A DNA stretch of 16,071 nucleotides, from assembly GCA_020344865.1 (NCBI GenBank), contig CP070830.1:2121226-2137296 (forward strand), in the 5' to 3' direction. Of the stretch, positions 1 to 6,359 are shown piece by piece. The notes below the pieces were generated by a model that saw nothing but the letters and a program-made list of their open reading frames with translations, was not told where the DNA came from and ran no database searches. Within the stretch, counting starts at the first letter, position 1; the number at the start of each line of letters is the position of its first letter. The stretch comes from Planctomycetota bacterium (GTDB lineage: Bacteria; Planctomycetota; Phycisphaerae; Sedimentisphaerales; Anaerobacaceae). Made by a program: the position numbers and the translations under genes.

Positions 1-88
1 ACAGCCGGCTGGCAGTAAGCGACTCAAAATCCTCGCCGCTTTTTTTAATTGACTGCAGCAGATTGTTGCCATCAATAATCAGTGGCAT
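1..88 (-). CDS. YacP-like NYN-domain RNase, N-terminal fragment
   Basis: Only the first 29 codons are in the window; the gene runs off the left edge. The ATG (86-88) follows the pyrC stop codon (89-91) with no gap, so the two genes are very likely translationally coupled. The fragment begins MPLIIDGNNLLQS, which matches the first strand and metal-binding Asp of the NYN/PIN-like nuclease fold. YacP/Rae1-type proteins of that family start 'ILIIDGYNLI' and act as RNA endonucleases in the cytoplasm. The family call rests on this short N-terminal motif alone. The fragment contains an A7 run, too short to read anything into. Confidence 0.6.
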   Translation of the reverse strand, partial: MPLIIDGNNLLQSIKKSGEDFESLTASRL

Positions 89-1375
89 CTATGTGCCGTC
101 CGCAGAAAATCTTATTTCGCCGCCGACGATTGTTTTTTCGACCCGTGACTTGAGCTGCCAGCCGTTATAGGGACAGTTCCTGCTTTTGGAATGGAATTTG
201 CTTGCATCAACCGTATACTCGGCGACCGGGTCGATAATAGTAACATCGCCCTGTTTGCCTTTGCCGAGCGTCCCCTTGTCGACGCCGATTATCTTCGCCG
301 GCTTCGCCGTCATCAATTCGATAAGCCCCGGCCAGTCCAGAATCCCCGGCTCCAATAACGCCTTGACATAAAGACCCAGAGCACATTCGAGACAGGCTAT
401 CCCGAAAGGCGCCGTTAAAAATTCCAGCTCCTTTTCACTTTGCAGATGCGGGCCGTGGTCTGTTGCCAAAGCATCAACGAGTCCTTCGGCAATCGCCTGC
501 TTCAGTGCCTCAATATCCTTGCTCGTTCGCAGCGGCGGATTAACCTTGTAGTTGGTGTCATACTCGGCGCAGCAGTCCTCGGTCAAAAGCAGGTGGTGCG
601 GCGTCACCTCACAGGTAATCGGCAGTGAGTCCTTCTTCGCGGCCCTTATCAACTCAACCGAGCCGGCTGTTGATATGTGCTGGGCGTGGTATCGAACGTG
701 CGTCTTTTTAATCAGCTGAATATCACGCCAGAGCATCGACTCTTCGGCGAGCTTATCAATCCCCGGCAGGCCGAGTATCGTCGAACAATAGCCGGCATTC
801 ATCACGCCATCGCCGGCAAAACCGTTATCCTGGCAGTGCTGAGCTATCACCACATCAAACATGGCGGCATATTTCAACGCCCGCAGCATGACCGCCGGAT
901 CCTGCACGCCGTTGCCGTCATCCGTAAAGCCGACGGCGCCGGCCTCGGCCATAAAGCCCATCTCCGCAAGCTCAGTTCCCTCTCTTTGCTTGGTGATTGC
1001 ACCCATTGTATAGACATGGGTTTTTCTTGTCTTCCTTCCCTTGCGGTGGATGTACTCGACATCGGTCTCACTCTCGATGGGCGGGTTGGTATTGGGCATA
1101 CACACGACCGAGGTAAACCCGGCCGCCACCGCGGCTGCCGAGCCGCTCGCTATCGTCTCTTCCTCCTCGTCACCGGGCTCACGAAAGTGAACGTGGATAT
1201 CAATCAAACCCGGCGTGACCAGCTTGCCCGCGGCATCGATGACCGCCTCAGCTCGCTTGTCAATCTTACCGACATCTGAGATAAGACCGTTGACTATAAG
1301 CACGTCGCACTTTTCGTCGACGCCGTTCGCCGGGTCTATCACCCGACCGTTTCTTATCAGAAGTTCAGAACTCAT
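89..1375 (-). CDS. pyrC: Dihydroorotase, class I
   Basis: Third step of de novo UMP synthesis: reversible cyclisation of carbamoyl-aspartate to dihydroorotate, in the cytoplasm. The 428-residue length is normal. The amidohydrolase barrel carries the expected metal and substrate residues: His61-x-His63-x-Arg65 in DIHVHFREPG, the class I Asp152 in FTDDG, His180, His233 in AQHIST, NPPLR at 279-283, and catalytic Asp306 in ATDHGPH (usually ATDHAPH). All key residues are present, so this is an active enzyme and not the inactive pyrC' partner found with some aspartate transcarbamoylases. It starts 21 bases after pyrB, with GAGAG just upstream of the ATG. Class I enzymes with a neighbouring pyrB, as in Aquifex and Thermus, often form a complex with the transcarbamoylase; that is plausible here but inferred. 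Confidence 0.96.
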   Translation of the reverse strand: MSSELLIRNGRVIDPANGVDEKCDVLIVNGLISDVGKIDKRAEAVIDAAGKLVTPGLIDIHVHFREPGDEEEETIASGSAAAVAAGFTSVVCMPNTNPPIESETDVEYIHRKGRKTRKTHVYTMGAITKQREGTELAEMGFMAEAGAVGFTDDGNGVQDPAVMLRALKYAAMFDVVIAQHCQDNGFAGDGVMNAGYCSTILGLPGIDKLAEESMLWRDIQLIKKTHVRYHAQHISTAGSVELIRAAKKDSLPITCEVTPHHLLLTEDCCAEYDTNYKVNPPLRTSKDIEALKQAIAEGLVDALATDHGPHLQSEKELEFLTAPFGIACLECALGLYVKALLEPGILDWPGLIELMTAKPAKIIGVDKGTLGKGKQGDVTIIDPVAEYTVDASKFHSKSRNCPYNGWQLKSRVEKTIVGGEIRFSADGT

Positions 1376-1396
1376 ATCGCTCTCAGAGCAAAATAA

Positions 1397-2356
1397 TCAA
1401 CCCTTCTGTGCCGCCGCCTGATTGACCAAAAACAATACCGCCATTCTCACGGCAAGACCGTTTTTAACCTGCTCGAGAATAACGCTGTTGCTGCCGTCGG
1501 CCACTTCACTTTCCATCTCAAGGCCTCTGTTAATAGGTCCGGGGTGCATAACCAGAATGTCCGGTTTTGCCTTTTTCATACGTTCTACGGTCAGTCCGAA
1601 ATAGTGCGAGTATTCCCGCACAGATGGAAAAGGATTGCCGCCGAGCCGCTCAAACTGAATCCTGAGCATATTTATCACGTCAACTTTTTCGATAACCTCG
1701 TCAAGAGAGTAGCTGACGGTAACCGGCAGCTGCTCGACCTGCCCCGGCATCAGCGTCGGCGGGCCGACGAATATCACTTCTGCGCCGAGCTTTGTCATCG
1801 CCCACATGTCGCTTCGCGCGACCCGGGAGTGTGCAATGTCACCCACAATCGCTATCTTCAAACCCTTGAGTGTGCCCTTCAGTTTACGAATGGTATAAAC
1901 ATCCAAAAGGGCTTGCGTGGGGTGCTCACAGAAACCGTCACCGGCGTTAATCACACAGGCATTTATGCTCCTGCTCAAAAATCTCGACGCGCCGCCCGCG
2001 TTGTGTCTGACCACAACAATGTCAATGCCCATAGCCTCCAGATTCTTGGCCGTATCCAGAAGTGTCTCGCCCTTGCTGACGGAACTGGCCTTCTTGGTAA
2101 ACTCTATAACATCTGCGCTCAATCGGCTGGCGGCCAGAGCAAAGCTGTTTCGTGTGCGGGTGCTGTCCTCAAAAAACAAATTGACAACGACTCTCCCACG
2201 TAAAGGCGGGGCCTTCTTGACCGACCGCGTACTTATCTGCTGAAAGCCTTCGGCCGTGTCGAGGATGTACGTAATCTCCTCGGCGCTTAGCTCGCGCAGA
2301 CCGAGCAGGTGCTTGCGGTGCCACTTGAACTGTTTACTTTTTCTTTTTAATGCCAT
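1397..2356 (-). CDS. pyrB: Aspartate carbamoyltransferase catalytic subunit
   Basis: Second step of pyrimidine synthesis: carbamoyl phosphate plus aspartate to carbamoyl-aspartate. At 319 residues it has normal catalytic-chain length. Visible motifs are the carbamoyl-phosphate loop STRTR (65-69, in FFEDSTRTR), the SxxSKGE loop with Lys95, HPTQALLD (145-152), the aspartate-binding RxQxER (232-237) and HPGPINRG (271-278). No pyrI regulatory chain lies nearby, so allosteric control of the E. coli type is not indicated. It sits 60 bases after pyrR. The start was chosen because family members begin about 10-15 residues before KHLLGLRELS. GAGG lies only 2 bases before this ATG, so ribosome-site spacing is poor and the exact start is slightly uncertain. 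Confidence 0.96.
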   Translation of the reverse strand: MALKRKSKQFKWHRKHLLGLRELSAEEITYILDTAEGFQQISTRSVKKAPPLRGRVVVNLFFEDSTRTRNSFALAASRLSADVIEFTKKASSVSKGETLLDTAKNLEAMGIDIVVVRHNAGGASRFLSRSINACVINAGDGFCEHPTQALLDVYTIRKLKGTLKGLKIAIVGDIAHSRVARSDMWAMTKLGAEVIFVGPPTLMPGQVEQLPVTVSYSLDEVIEKVDVINMLRIQFERLGGNPFPSVREYSHYFGLTVERMKKAKPDILVMHPGPINRGLEMESEVADGSNSVILEQVKNGLAVRMAVLFLVNQAAAQKG

Positions 2357-2416
2357 ATCCTCACGCTCGCGGTTCGGCCTGCATACCTTCCGTCAGAGCC
2401 AACGCGGCACGACCGC

Positions 2417-2944
2417 TTATTCGACCACCACTTCATCTTTTCCGTCTGATTCGACAAGGTTGACCTGCACCAGTTTTCCCGGGGTAACATCGGCCTTATA
2501 GCCGGCGTAATCGGCCTGTATCGGCAGCTCCCTGCCGGCCCTGTCAACAAGAACCGCCAATTTTACCGCCCTGGGTCTTCCCAAGTCAATAAGTGCGTCC
2601 ATCGCCGCCCGTGTCGACCGGCCGGTATAAAGAACATCATCAACCAAAACGATAATCCTGTCGTCTATATTGAAGCCGATTTCCGTGGTTCTTACGTGCG
2701 GCTGGGCCGTACCTTGCGGTGAATTCAGGTCATCCCGGTAAAGTGTTATATCCAGAGTGCCGCACGGGACATCCTTGCCCAGTTCGCTCGATAACAGGCT
2801 CGACAATCTCTGAGCCAGAATCTCGCCTCTGCTGCGAATCCCGACTGCGGCAATGTCCACCTGGCCCGGAATTTCGGCAATAATACGACTTGCCAAATCC
2901 TGGAGAATCCGCTTTATCTGCTCAGAACTTAGAATTACTTTCAT
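2417..2944 (-). CDS. pyrR: PyrR: pyr operon regulator / uracil phosphoribosyltransferase
   Basis: PyrR proteins bind pyr mRNA in a UMP-dependent way and usually also make UMP from uracil and PRPP. The 175-residue protein shows the type I phosphoribosyltransferase fold: the GIRSRG loop (35-40), DITLYRDD (65-72, characteristic of PyrR) and the PRPP loop VLVDDVLYTGRST (99-111). It is the first gene of the pyrR-pyrB-pyrC unit, the usual place for a regulator of that operon. The predicted transcript has only about 38 bases before the ATG, too short for a Bacillus-like terminator/antiterminator leader. If PyrR regulates this operon it may do so at another site, such as the pyrR-pyrB gap, or by blocking translation. 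The family call is firm; the regulatory role is inferred from the family. Confidence 0.95.
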   Translation of the reverse strand: MKVILSSEQIKRILQDLASRIIAEIPGQVDIAAVGIRSRGEILAQRLSSLLSSELGKDVPCGTLDITLYRDDLNSPQGTAQPHVRTTEIGFNIDDRIIVLVDDVLYTGRSTRAAMDALIDLGRPRAVKLAVLVDRAGRELPIQADYAGYKADVTPGKLVQVNLVESDGKDEVVVE

Positions 2945-2978
2945 ATTTATGGCAAACCCTTGGCCAAAATGAGCCGAA

Positions 2979-2994
2979 ATACTCGCTTGAGTAT
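2979..2994. promoter_or_regulatory. Perfect dyad over the pyr -10 box and start site
   Basis: ATACTC-gctt-GAGTAT is a perfect 6+6 inverted repeat. It covers most of the predicted -10 hexamer and the likely start of pyr transcription. As DNA it could be a repressor operator; as RNA only part of it would be transcribed, so a hairpin role is less likely. Function is inferred from position only. Confidence 0.35.
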
Positions 2995-3018
2995 AGCGGT
3001 TGTGCGCCGCAAAGGCAA
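2990..3018 (-). promoter_or_regulatory. Predicted sigma-70-type promoter of the pyr operon
   Basis: On the minus strand TTGCCT (-35, 3013-3018) and TATACT (-10, 2990-2995) are separated by exactly 17 bases. Transcription would start near 2983, about 38 bases before the pyrR ATG. The match to consensus and the position are both good. It is back-to-back with the promoter of the plus-strand protease gene. Confidence 0.7.
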
Positions 3019-3033
3019 GGTTTCTAAATTAAG

Positions 3034-3065
3034 TTTTCACCGAGTGCCATTTTCAACGCTGAAAA
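3034..3065. promoter_or_regulatory. Cluster of TTTTCA half-sites between divergent promoters
   Basis: TTTTCA occurs at 3034-3039 and 3050-3055, and its complement TGAAAA at 3060-3065. The last two form the perfect dyad TTTTCA-acgc-TGAAAA. A fourth copy (TGAAAA, 3099-3104) overlaps the -35 of the protease promoter. The cluster lies between the pyr and protease promoters, where a shared regulator could bind. AT-rich intergenic DNA makes chance copies possible. Confidence 0.3.
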
Positions 3066-3097
3066 CGTCGTAAAGCTGTAATCAACCGGTAATTGAC

Positions 3098-3126
3098 TTG
3101 AAAAGTGGGCTCATTTTTGGTACAAT
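3098..3126 (+). promoter_or_regulatory. Predicted sigma-70-type promoter of the subtilase gene
   Basis: TTGAAA (3098-3103) and TACAAT (3121-3126) each match consensus at 5 of 6 positions and are 17 bases apart. The predicted start is near 3133, giving an 88-base leader before the protease ATG. The same promoter may serve aroA and aroC, because I see no terminator between the three genes. Confidence 0.6.
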
Positions 3127-3132
3127 TAAGAC

Positions 3133-3220
3133 GGTGAGAGTCTATGGCTGGTAACCATAGAGACGCGCTTTCTTGCCAGCGCGCCCCGAAGTTACGTGTT
3201 TGGCTTTTTGGAGCAGGCGA
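3133..3220 (+). promoter_or_regulatory. Structured 5' leader of the subtilase gene
   Basis: Two consecutive inverted repeats lie in the predicted leader: TCTATGG/CCATAGA (3141-3147 with 3155-3161, 7-base loop) and CGCGC/GCGCG (3164-3168 with 3179-3183, 10-base loop). The first is perfect over 7 pairs. No run of T follows either, so they are not simple terminators. I could not match them to a known riboswitch core. Possible roles are mRNA stability, translational control or a regulatory RNA element. Confidence 0.35.
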
Positions 3221-3245
3221 ATGCCCCAAAAACTGGTCACATTAG
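3144..3245 (+). CDS. Possible 33-codon upstream ORF overlapping the subtilase start
   Basis: An ATG at 3144 is preceded, three bases upstream, by the purine-rich GGTGAGAG (3133-3140), which resembles a ribosome-binding site. The frame reads MAGNHRDALSCQRAPK and on to a TAG at 3243-3245. It therefore ends 25 bases inside the protease gene, in another frame. Its start codon is inside the first leader hairpin. It could be a leader peptide that couples or limits translation of the protease. The peptide resembles nothing I know, and the frame may be accidental. Confidence 0.2.
   Translation: MAGNHRDALSCQRAPKLRVWLFGAGECPKNWSH
3210..3213 (+). promoter_or_regulatory. Ribosome-binding site fixing the subtilase start at 3221
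   Basis: GGAG lies 7 bases before the ATG at 3221. A TTG at 3173 in the same frame would add 16 residues and put charged and bulky residues ahead of the signal peptide, so the ATG is preferred. Confidence 0.7.
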
Positions 3246-4978
3246 TCTTAACGGCTTGTACGGTGGCAATTCTGGCGGCTGCAAGCCCTGCCGCCGCTGC
3301 TGAAGGCGGACAGAGCGATAAGACACTACAGCCGCAGGGACTGAGCCGCACGGGCATTTATGGGTTAAGAGAAATTGACCCGAACTTGACAGGGTCTGGC
3401 GTCAAATTCGCCATCGTATGTCGAAGCATCACCTATATTGACGGTGAACCACAAAATGACTACCGCCCGAGCATTGATACTAATTGCCTGGCGGACGAAC
3501 AATTAACATTTCATGACCAGGGTACCCCACCCGCCGGCATCTCTCTGCACTCTACAGCTATCTGCTCCATATTGCTCGGCGAGGACCCCAATGCATTCAA
3601 CCCACATTTGGGACAATTCTACTATCAAGGGGTCGCACCGGAGGCGCAGGCTGACGTCTACGAATTCTGGCATTTTCTCACCAATAACATATTCCCCGGC
3701 TCGCCGCCCAAGGCTGATGTTGTAACCGCCAGCATCGGCAATCAGTTCCAGGACTGGTGGACAAGGGGCTTCGAATCGTTGGCCGAGCGGTATGGTCTGA
3801 TAGTCGTTGCAGGCGTGGGCAACGGCACGGCCGTACATGACCCCCTGCTTTATCCGGGCGCCGGAGCCAACGTCATTGGCGTCGGTGTGGTCGACTCGGT
3901 AAATACCGAGAATCTGGCGACGAATCTGGCACACTTCTCTCTTGCCCATCCCGAGCATTCCAGCATCGGCCCAACGGCAGACAGCCGCTGCAAGCCCGAC
4001 ATCGTCGCTCCAGGCAACTGTCTGGCGGCTGACGGCAACGAGCCCAACAGCTACGAACCGACCGGCAACTGGTCGAGCTTCTCAACCCCGATAGTAGCAG
4101 GGACAATCGGGCTGCTTGTGCAAAAAGCCAAACAGGACCCGAACTTAAGTTCGGCTGTGTCACCGGAAGGCGGCAATTGTGTGATAAAGGCCATCTTACT
4201 CAACTCGGCAAGGAAACTACCATATTGGCACAAAGGCATGCTGACCAAAGACGATGACCACTCTGCCCCGCTCGACAACATTCAGGGGGCTGGAATGTTA
4301 AGCGCCGTCGGCGCTTACGAACATCTGACCGCCGGGCCGGCCAAGCCGAGCGATGTCCCTGCAATCGGCTGGGACAACAACCTCCTCGAAAAAGATGTAA
4401 GCTCAGAAAATATTTACAGAATAAACATCACCAACCCGACGGATAAAGTCATTACCGCCACGCTCGCCTGGAACAAGCACTACGACAATAGTTATCCCTT
4501 TGAACCGACGCCCGACAAAGACGCTGACCTGCGACTTGAACTCTGGGCCGTTGATACAGAAAACCCCGACAACGAACGCCTGCTCGACTACAGTGACAGC
4601 AGCACAGATAACCTCGAGCACATCTACTGCCACGCAGATGCAAACTACAGCAACTATGAAATCGTTGTCTTACACGGCGACGCGGACGAACAAAACGAGA
4701 TAGCCACAGCCGAGCGCTATGGCCTGGCCTGGAGCGTAAGCGAGACCGAAAAAAGCGACAACATCTTTCTGTATGACCTTAACGCCGACGGCATTGTCGG
4801 TGAGCCGGACTTTAAGATTCTGCTCGATAATCTTTTAATAAACAGTGGCAAATCCCCCCAGGGTTACCTGTTCGGTGATATCAATACCGACGGCGAAATT
4901 GACGTCAACGACGTCGAAATAATCCTTAACCACAAAGACCTCAAAGCCGACTGGTACACAGAGGACGCACCAAAATAG
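3221..4978 (+). CDS. Secreted S8 subtilase-like protein with C-terminal dockerin; catalytic Asp apparently replaced
   Basis: A 585-residue exported protein. Residues 1-27 form a signal peptide (Lys4, a hydrophobic core, cleavage probably after the AAAA run). The subtilase domain covers about 45-370. His110 (LHSTAICSIL), oxyanion Asn201 (VAGVGN) and nucleophile Ser286 (SSFSTP) are recognisable. The strand that normally ends in the catalytic Asp reads KFAIVCRSI, placing Cys67 there; the nearest acidic residue is Asp74. It may be inactive, use another acid, or act as a binding protein. Residues about 380-510 look like a beta-sandwich P-domain-type region. Two Ca-binding loops of a dockerin follow: DLNADGIV (519-526) and DINTDGEI (553-560). 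Dockerins dock onto cohesins; no cohesin is in the window. aroA follows after 91 bases without a visible terminator. Confidence 0.85.
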   Translation: MPQKLVTLVLTACTVAILAAASPAAAAEGGQSDKTLQPQGLSRTGIYGLREIDPNLTGSGVKFAIVCRSITYIDGEPQNDYRPSIDTNCLADEQLTFHDQGTPPAGISLHSTAICSILLGEDPNAFNPHLGQFYYQGVAPEAQADVYEFWHFLTNNIFPGSPPKADVVTASIGNQFQDWWTRGFESLAERYGLIVVAGVGNGTAVHDPLLYPGAGANVIGVGVVDSVNTENLATNLAHFSLAHPEHSSIGPTADSRCKPDIVAPGNCLAADGNEPNSYEPTGNWSSFSTPIVAGTIGLLVQKAKQDPNLSSAVSPEGGNCVIKAILLNSARKLPYWHKGMLTKDDDHSAPLDNIQGAGMLSAVGAYEHLTAGPAKPSDVPAIGWDNNLLEKDVSSENIYRINITNPTDKVITATLAWNKHYDNSYPFEPTPDKDADLRLELWAVDTENPDNERLLDYSDSSTDNLEHIYCHADANYSNYEIVVLHGDADEQNEIATAERYGLAWSVSETEKSDNIFLYDLNADGIVGEPDFKILLDNLLINSGKSPQGYLFGDINTDGEIDVNDVEIILNHKDLKADWYTEDAPK

Positions 4979-5069
4979 CCAAGTCTTCATAGGCAGAAAC
5001 TTCTTTTAATCTTCTTCCATTTCTGGTAAAAATGCCCCACGATATTCTACACCCGATACGGCCGTAGCT

Positions 5070-6347
5070 ATGAAGCTCGTTGTTCGAAAATCACGGTTAA
5101 AAGGAACGGTAACGATGCCTGCATCGAAGTCGCACACGATACGCGCAGTCGCCATCGCCTCCCTGGCAGCGGGCCAAAGTACTATCCGCAAGCCATTAGC
5201 ATCCAGCGACACACAGGCGGCTGTGGATTGCTATCGAGCTTTGGGTGCCGAGATTGATACATCAAATGCGACGCAATGGACCGTAATCGGCACGGGCGGG
5301 AAAATCAGAGCCCCAGAGGAAACTATCGATGTGGGCAATTCCGGTACGACGCTGCGCATTGCTATGGGCTCGGCCGCTTTAGCCCAGAGCGGTCAGACTG
5401 TTACGTTTACCGGTGACGAGCAAATCCAGAGCCGTCCTGTCGGTCCATTAATGGAAGCCATTACTGAGTTGGGCGCAAAATGTACCAGCCTTAAAAATAA
5501 CAACAAAGCGCCTATCCAGATAACCGGTCAATTAACAGGTGGGAAAACCGATATCGCCGCGTCTACCAGTCAGTACTTATCCAGCCTGCTTCTTTGCACG
5601 CCCTTGGCGGCCAATGACAGTGAAATAGAAGTTACCTTGCTGAACGAGCCGGGCTATGTCCAGATTACACTCGACTGGCTCGATAAACAGGGCATCCAGT
5701 ACCAAAATGACGATATGCGGCAGTTTAAAATCAAAGGCCGTCAAAGTTACAAAAGCTTTGACACCACAATACCTGCCGATTTTTCAAGTGCCACGTTCTT
5801 TCTATGTGCAGCCGCTCTCGCTGCAGATGAGGTAACTTTGCTGGGCCTGGATTTCGAGGATAGCCAGCCGGACAAGGCGGTGGTTGACTACCTAAAGGCA
5901 ATGGGCGCCGATATAAACATCGAGCCGGATTCAGTGACAATCAGAGCGGCCGCCCTAAAAGGCATCGAAATAGACATGAACCAGACACCCGATGCACTTC
6001 CCGCTGTGGCCGTCACCGCCGCTTTTGCCAAAGGGACAACCCGCCTTCTAAACGTGCCCCAGGCACGAGGCAAAGAGACCGACCGGATTAAATGCATGGC
6101 CGAGGAGCTGAGAAAAATGACCATAGACGTTGAAGAACTGCCCGAAGGGCTTATAATACGGGGAAGTGAACCTAAACCGGCCGATTTGGCTGGCAGAAGT
6201 GACCATCGAATCGTGATGGCGCTGGCCCTGGCGGGCTTAGTAATGGATGGACAATGTACCGTCGACACTGCTGAGGCGGTAAGCGTTACGTTTCCTGACT
6301 ACGTGGAATTGATGAAAAGCATCGGCGCAGATATTGAATCCAAATAA
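5070..6347 (+). CDS. aroA: 3-phosphoshikimate 1-carboxyvinyltransferase (EPSP synthase)
   Basis: Joins shikimate-3-phosphate and phosphoenolpyruvate to give EPSP, the sixth step of the shikimate pathway. At 425 residues its length is normal. Motifs in order: PASKSHTIRA (17-26, substrate-binding Lys20 and Arg25), GNSGTTLR (89-96, close to the Bacillus-type form), QSRPVGPL (120-127), STSQYLSSLL (165-174), catalytic Asp308 in TPDALP, GKETDR (334-339) and DHRIVMALALAG (378-389). The start at 5070 puts the family's usual N-terminal strand directly at the N-terminus. The ribosome site there is weak. No clear promoter was found in the 91 bases before it, so it probably depends on upstream transcription. 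aroC follows 12 bases downstream. Confidence 0.95.
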   Translation: MKLVVRKSRLKGTVTMPASKSHTIRAVAIASLAAGQSTIRKPLASSDTQAAVDCYRALGAEIDTSNATQWTVIGTGGKIRAPEETIDVGNSGTTLRIAMGSAALAQSGQTVTFTGDEQIQSRPVGPLMEAITELGAKCTSLKNNNKAPIQITGQLTGGKTDIAASTSQYLSSLLLCTPLAANDSEIEVTLLNEPGYVQITLDWLDKQGIQYQNDDMRQFKIKGRQSYKSFDTTIPADFSSATFFLCAAALAADEVTLLGLDFEDSQPDKAVVDYLKAMGADINIEPDSVTIRAAALKGIEIDMNQTPDALPAVAVTAAFAKGTTRLLNVPQARGKETDRIKCMAEELRKMTIDVEELPEGLIIRGSEPKPADLAGRSDHRIVMALALAGLVMDGQCTVDTAEAVSVTFPDYVELMKSIGADIESK

Positions 6348-6359
6348 CAGGAGAAAACA

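Noticed and set aside
677..2203. Open frames of about 200 residues on the plus strand opposite pyrC and pyrB
   Set aside because: They are antisense to clear enzymes, resemble no family, and follow from the codon bias of the real genes.
3173..3220. Longer subtilase start at TTG 3173
   Set aside because: GGAG at the right distance from ATG 3221 and a typical signal peptide starting there favour the shorter form; the extension would bury the signal peptide.
3133..3220. Riboswitch (c-di-GMP or mini-ykkC type) in the subtilase leader
   Set aside because: Two hairpins are present, but the conserved core bases of these classes could not be found.
3248..3259. Lipobox-like LTAC in the subtilase signal peptide
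   Set aside because: The hydrophobic stretch before Cys13 is too short, and a longer hydrophobic core with an Ala-rich cleavage site follows.
3221..4978. Frameshift as the cause of the missing Asp in the subtilase
   Set aside because: Sequence on both sides of Cys67 matches the subtilase fold in the same frame, with no stop or frame break.
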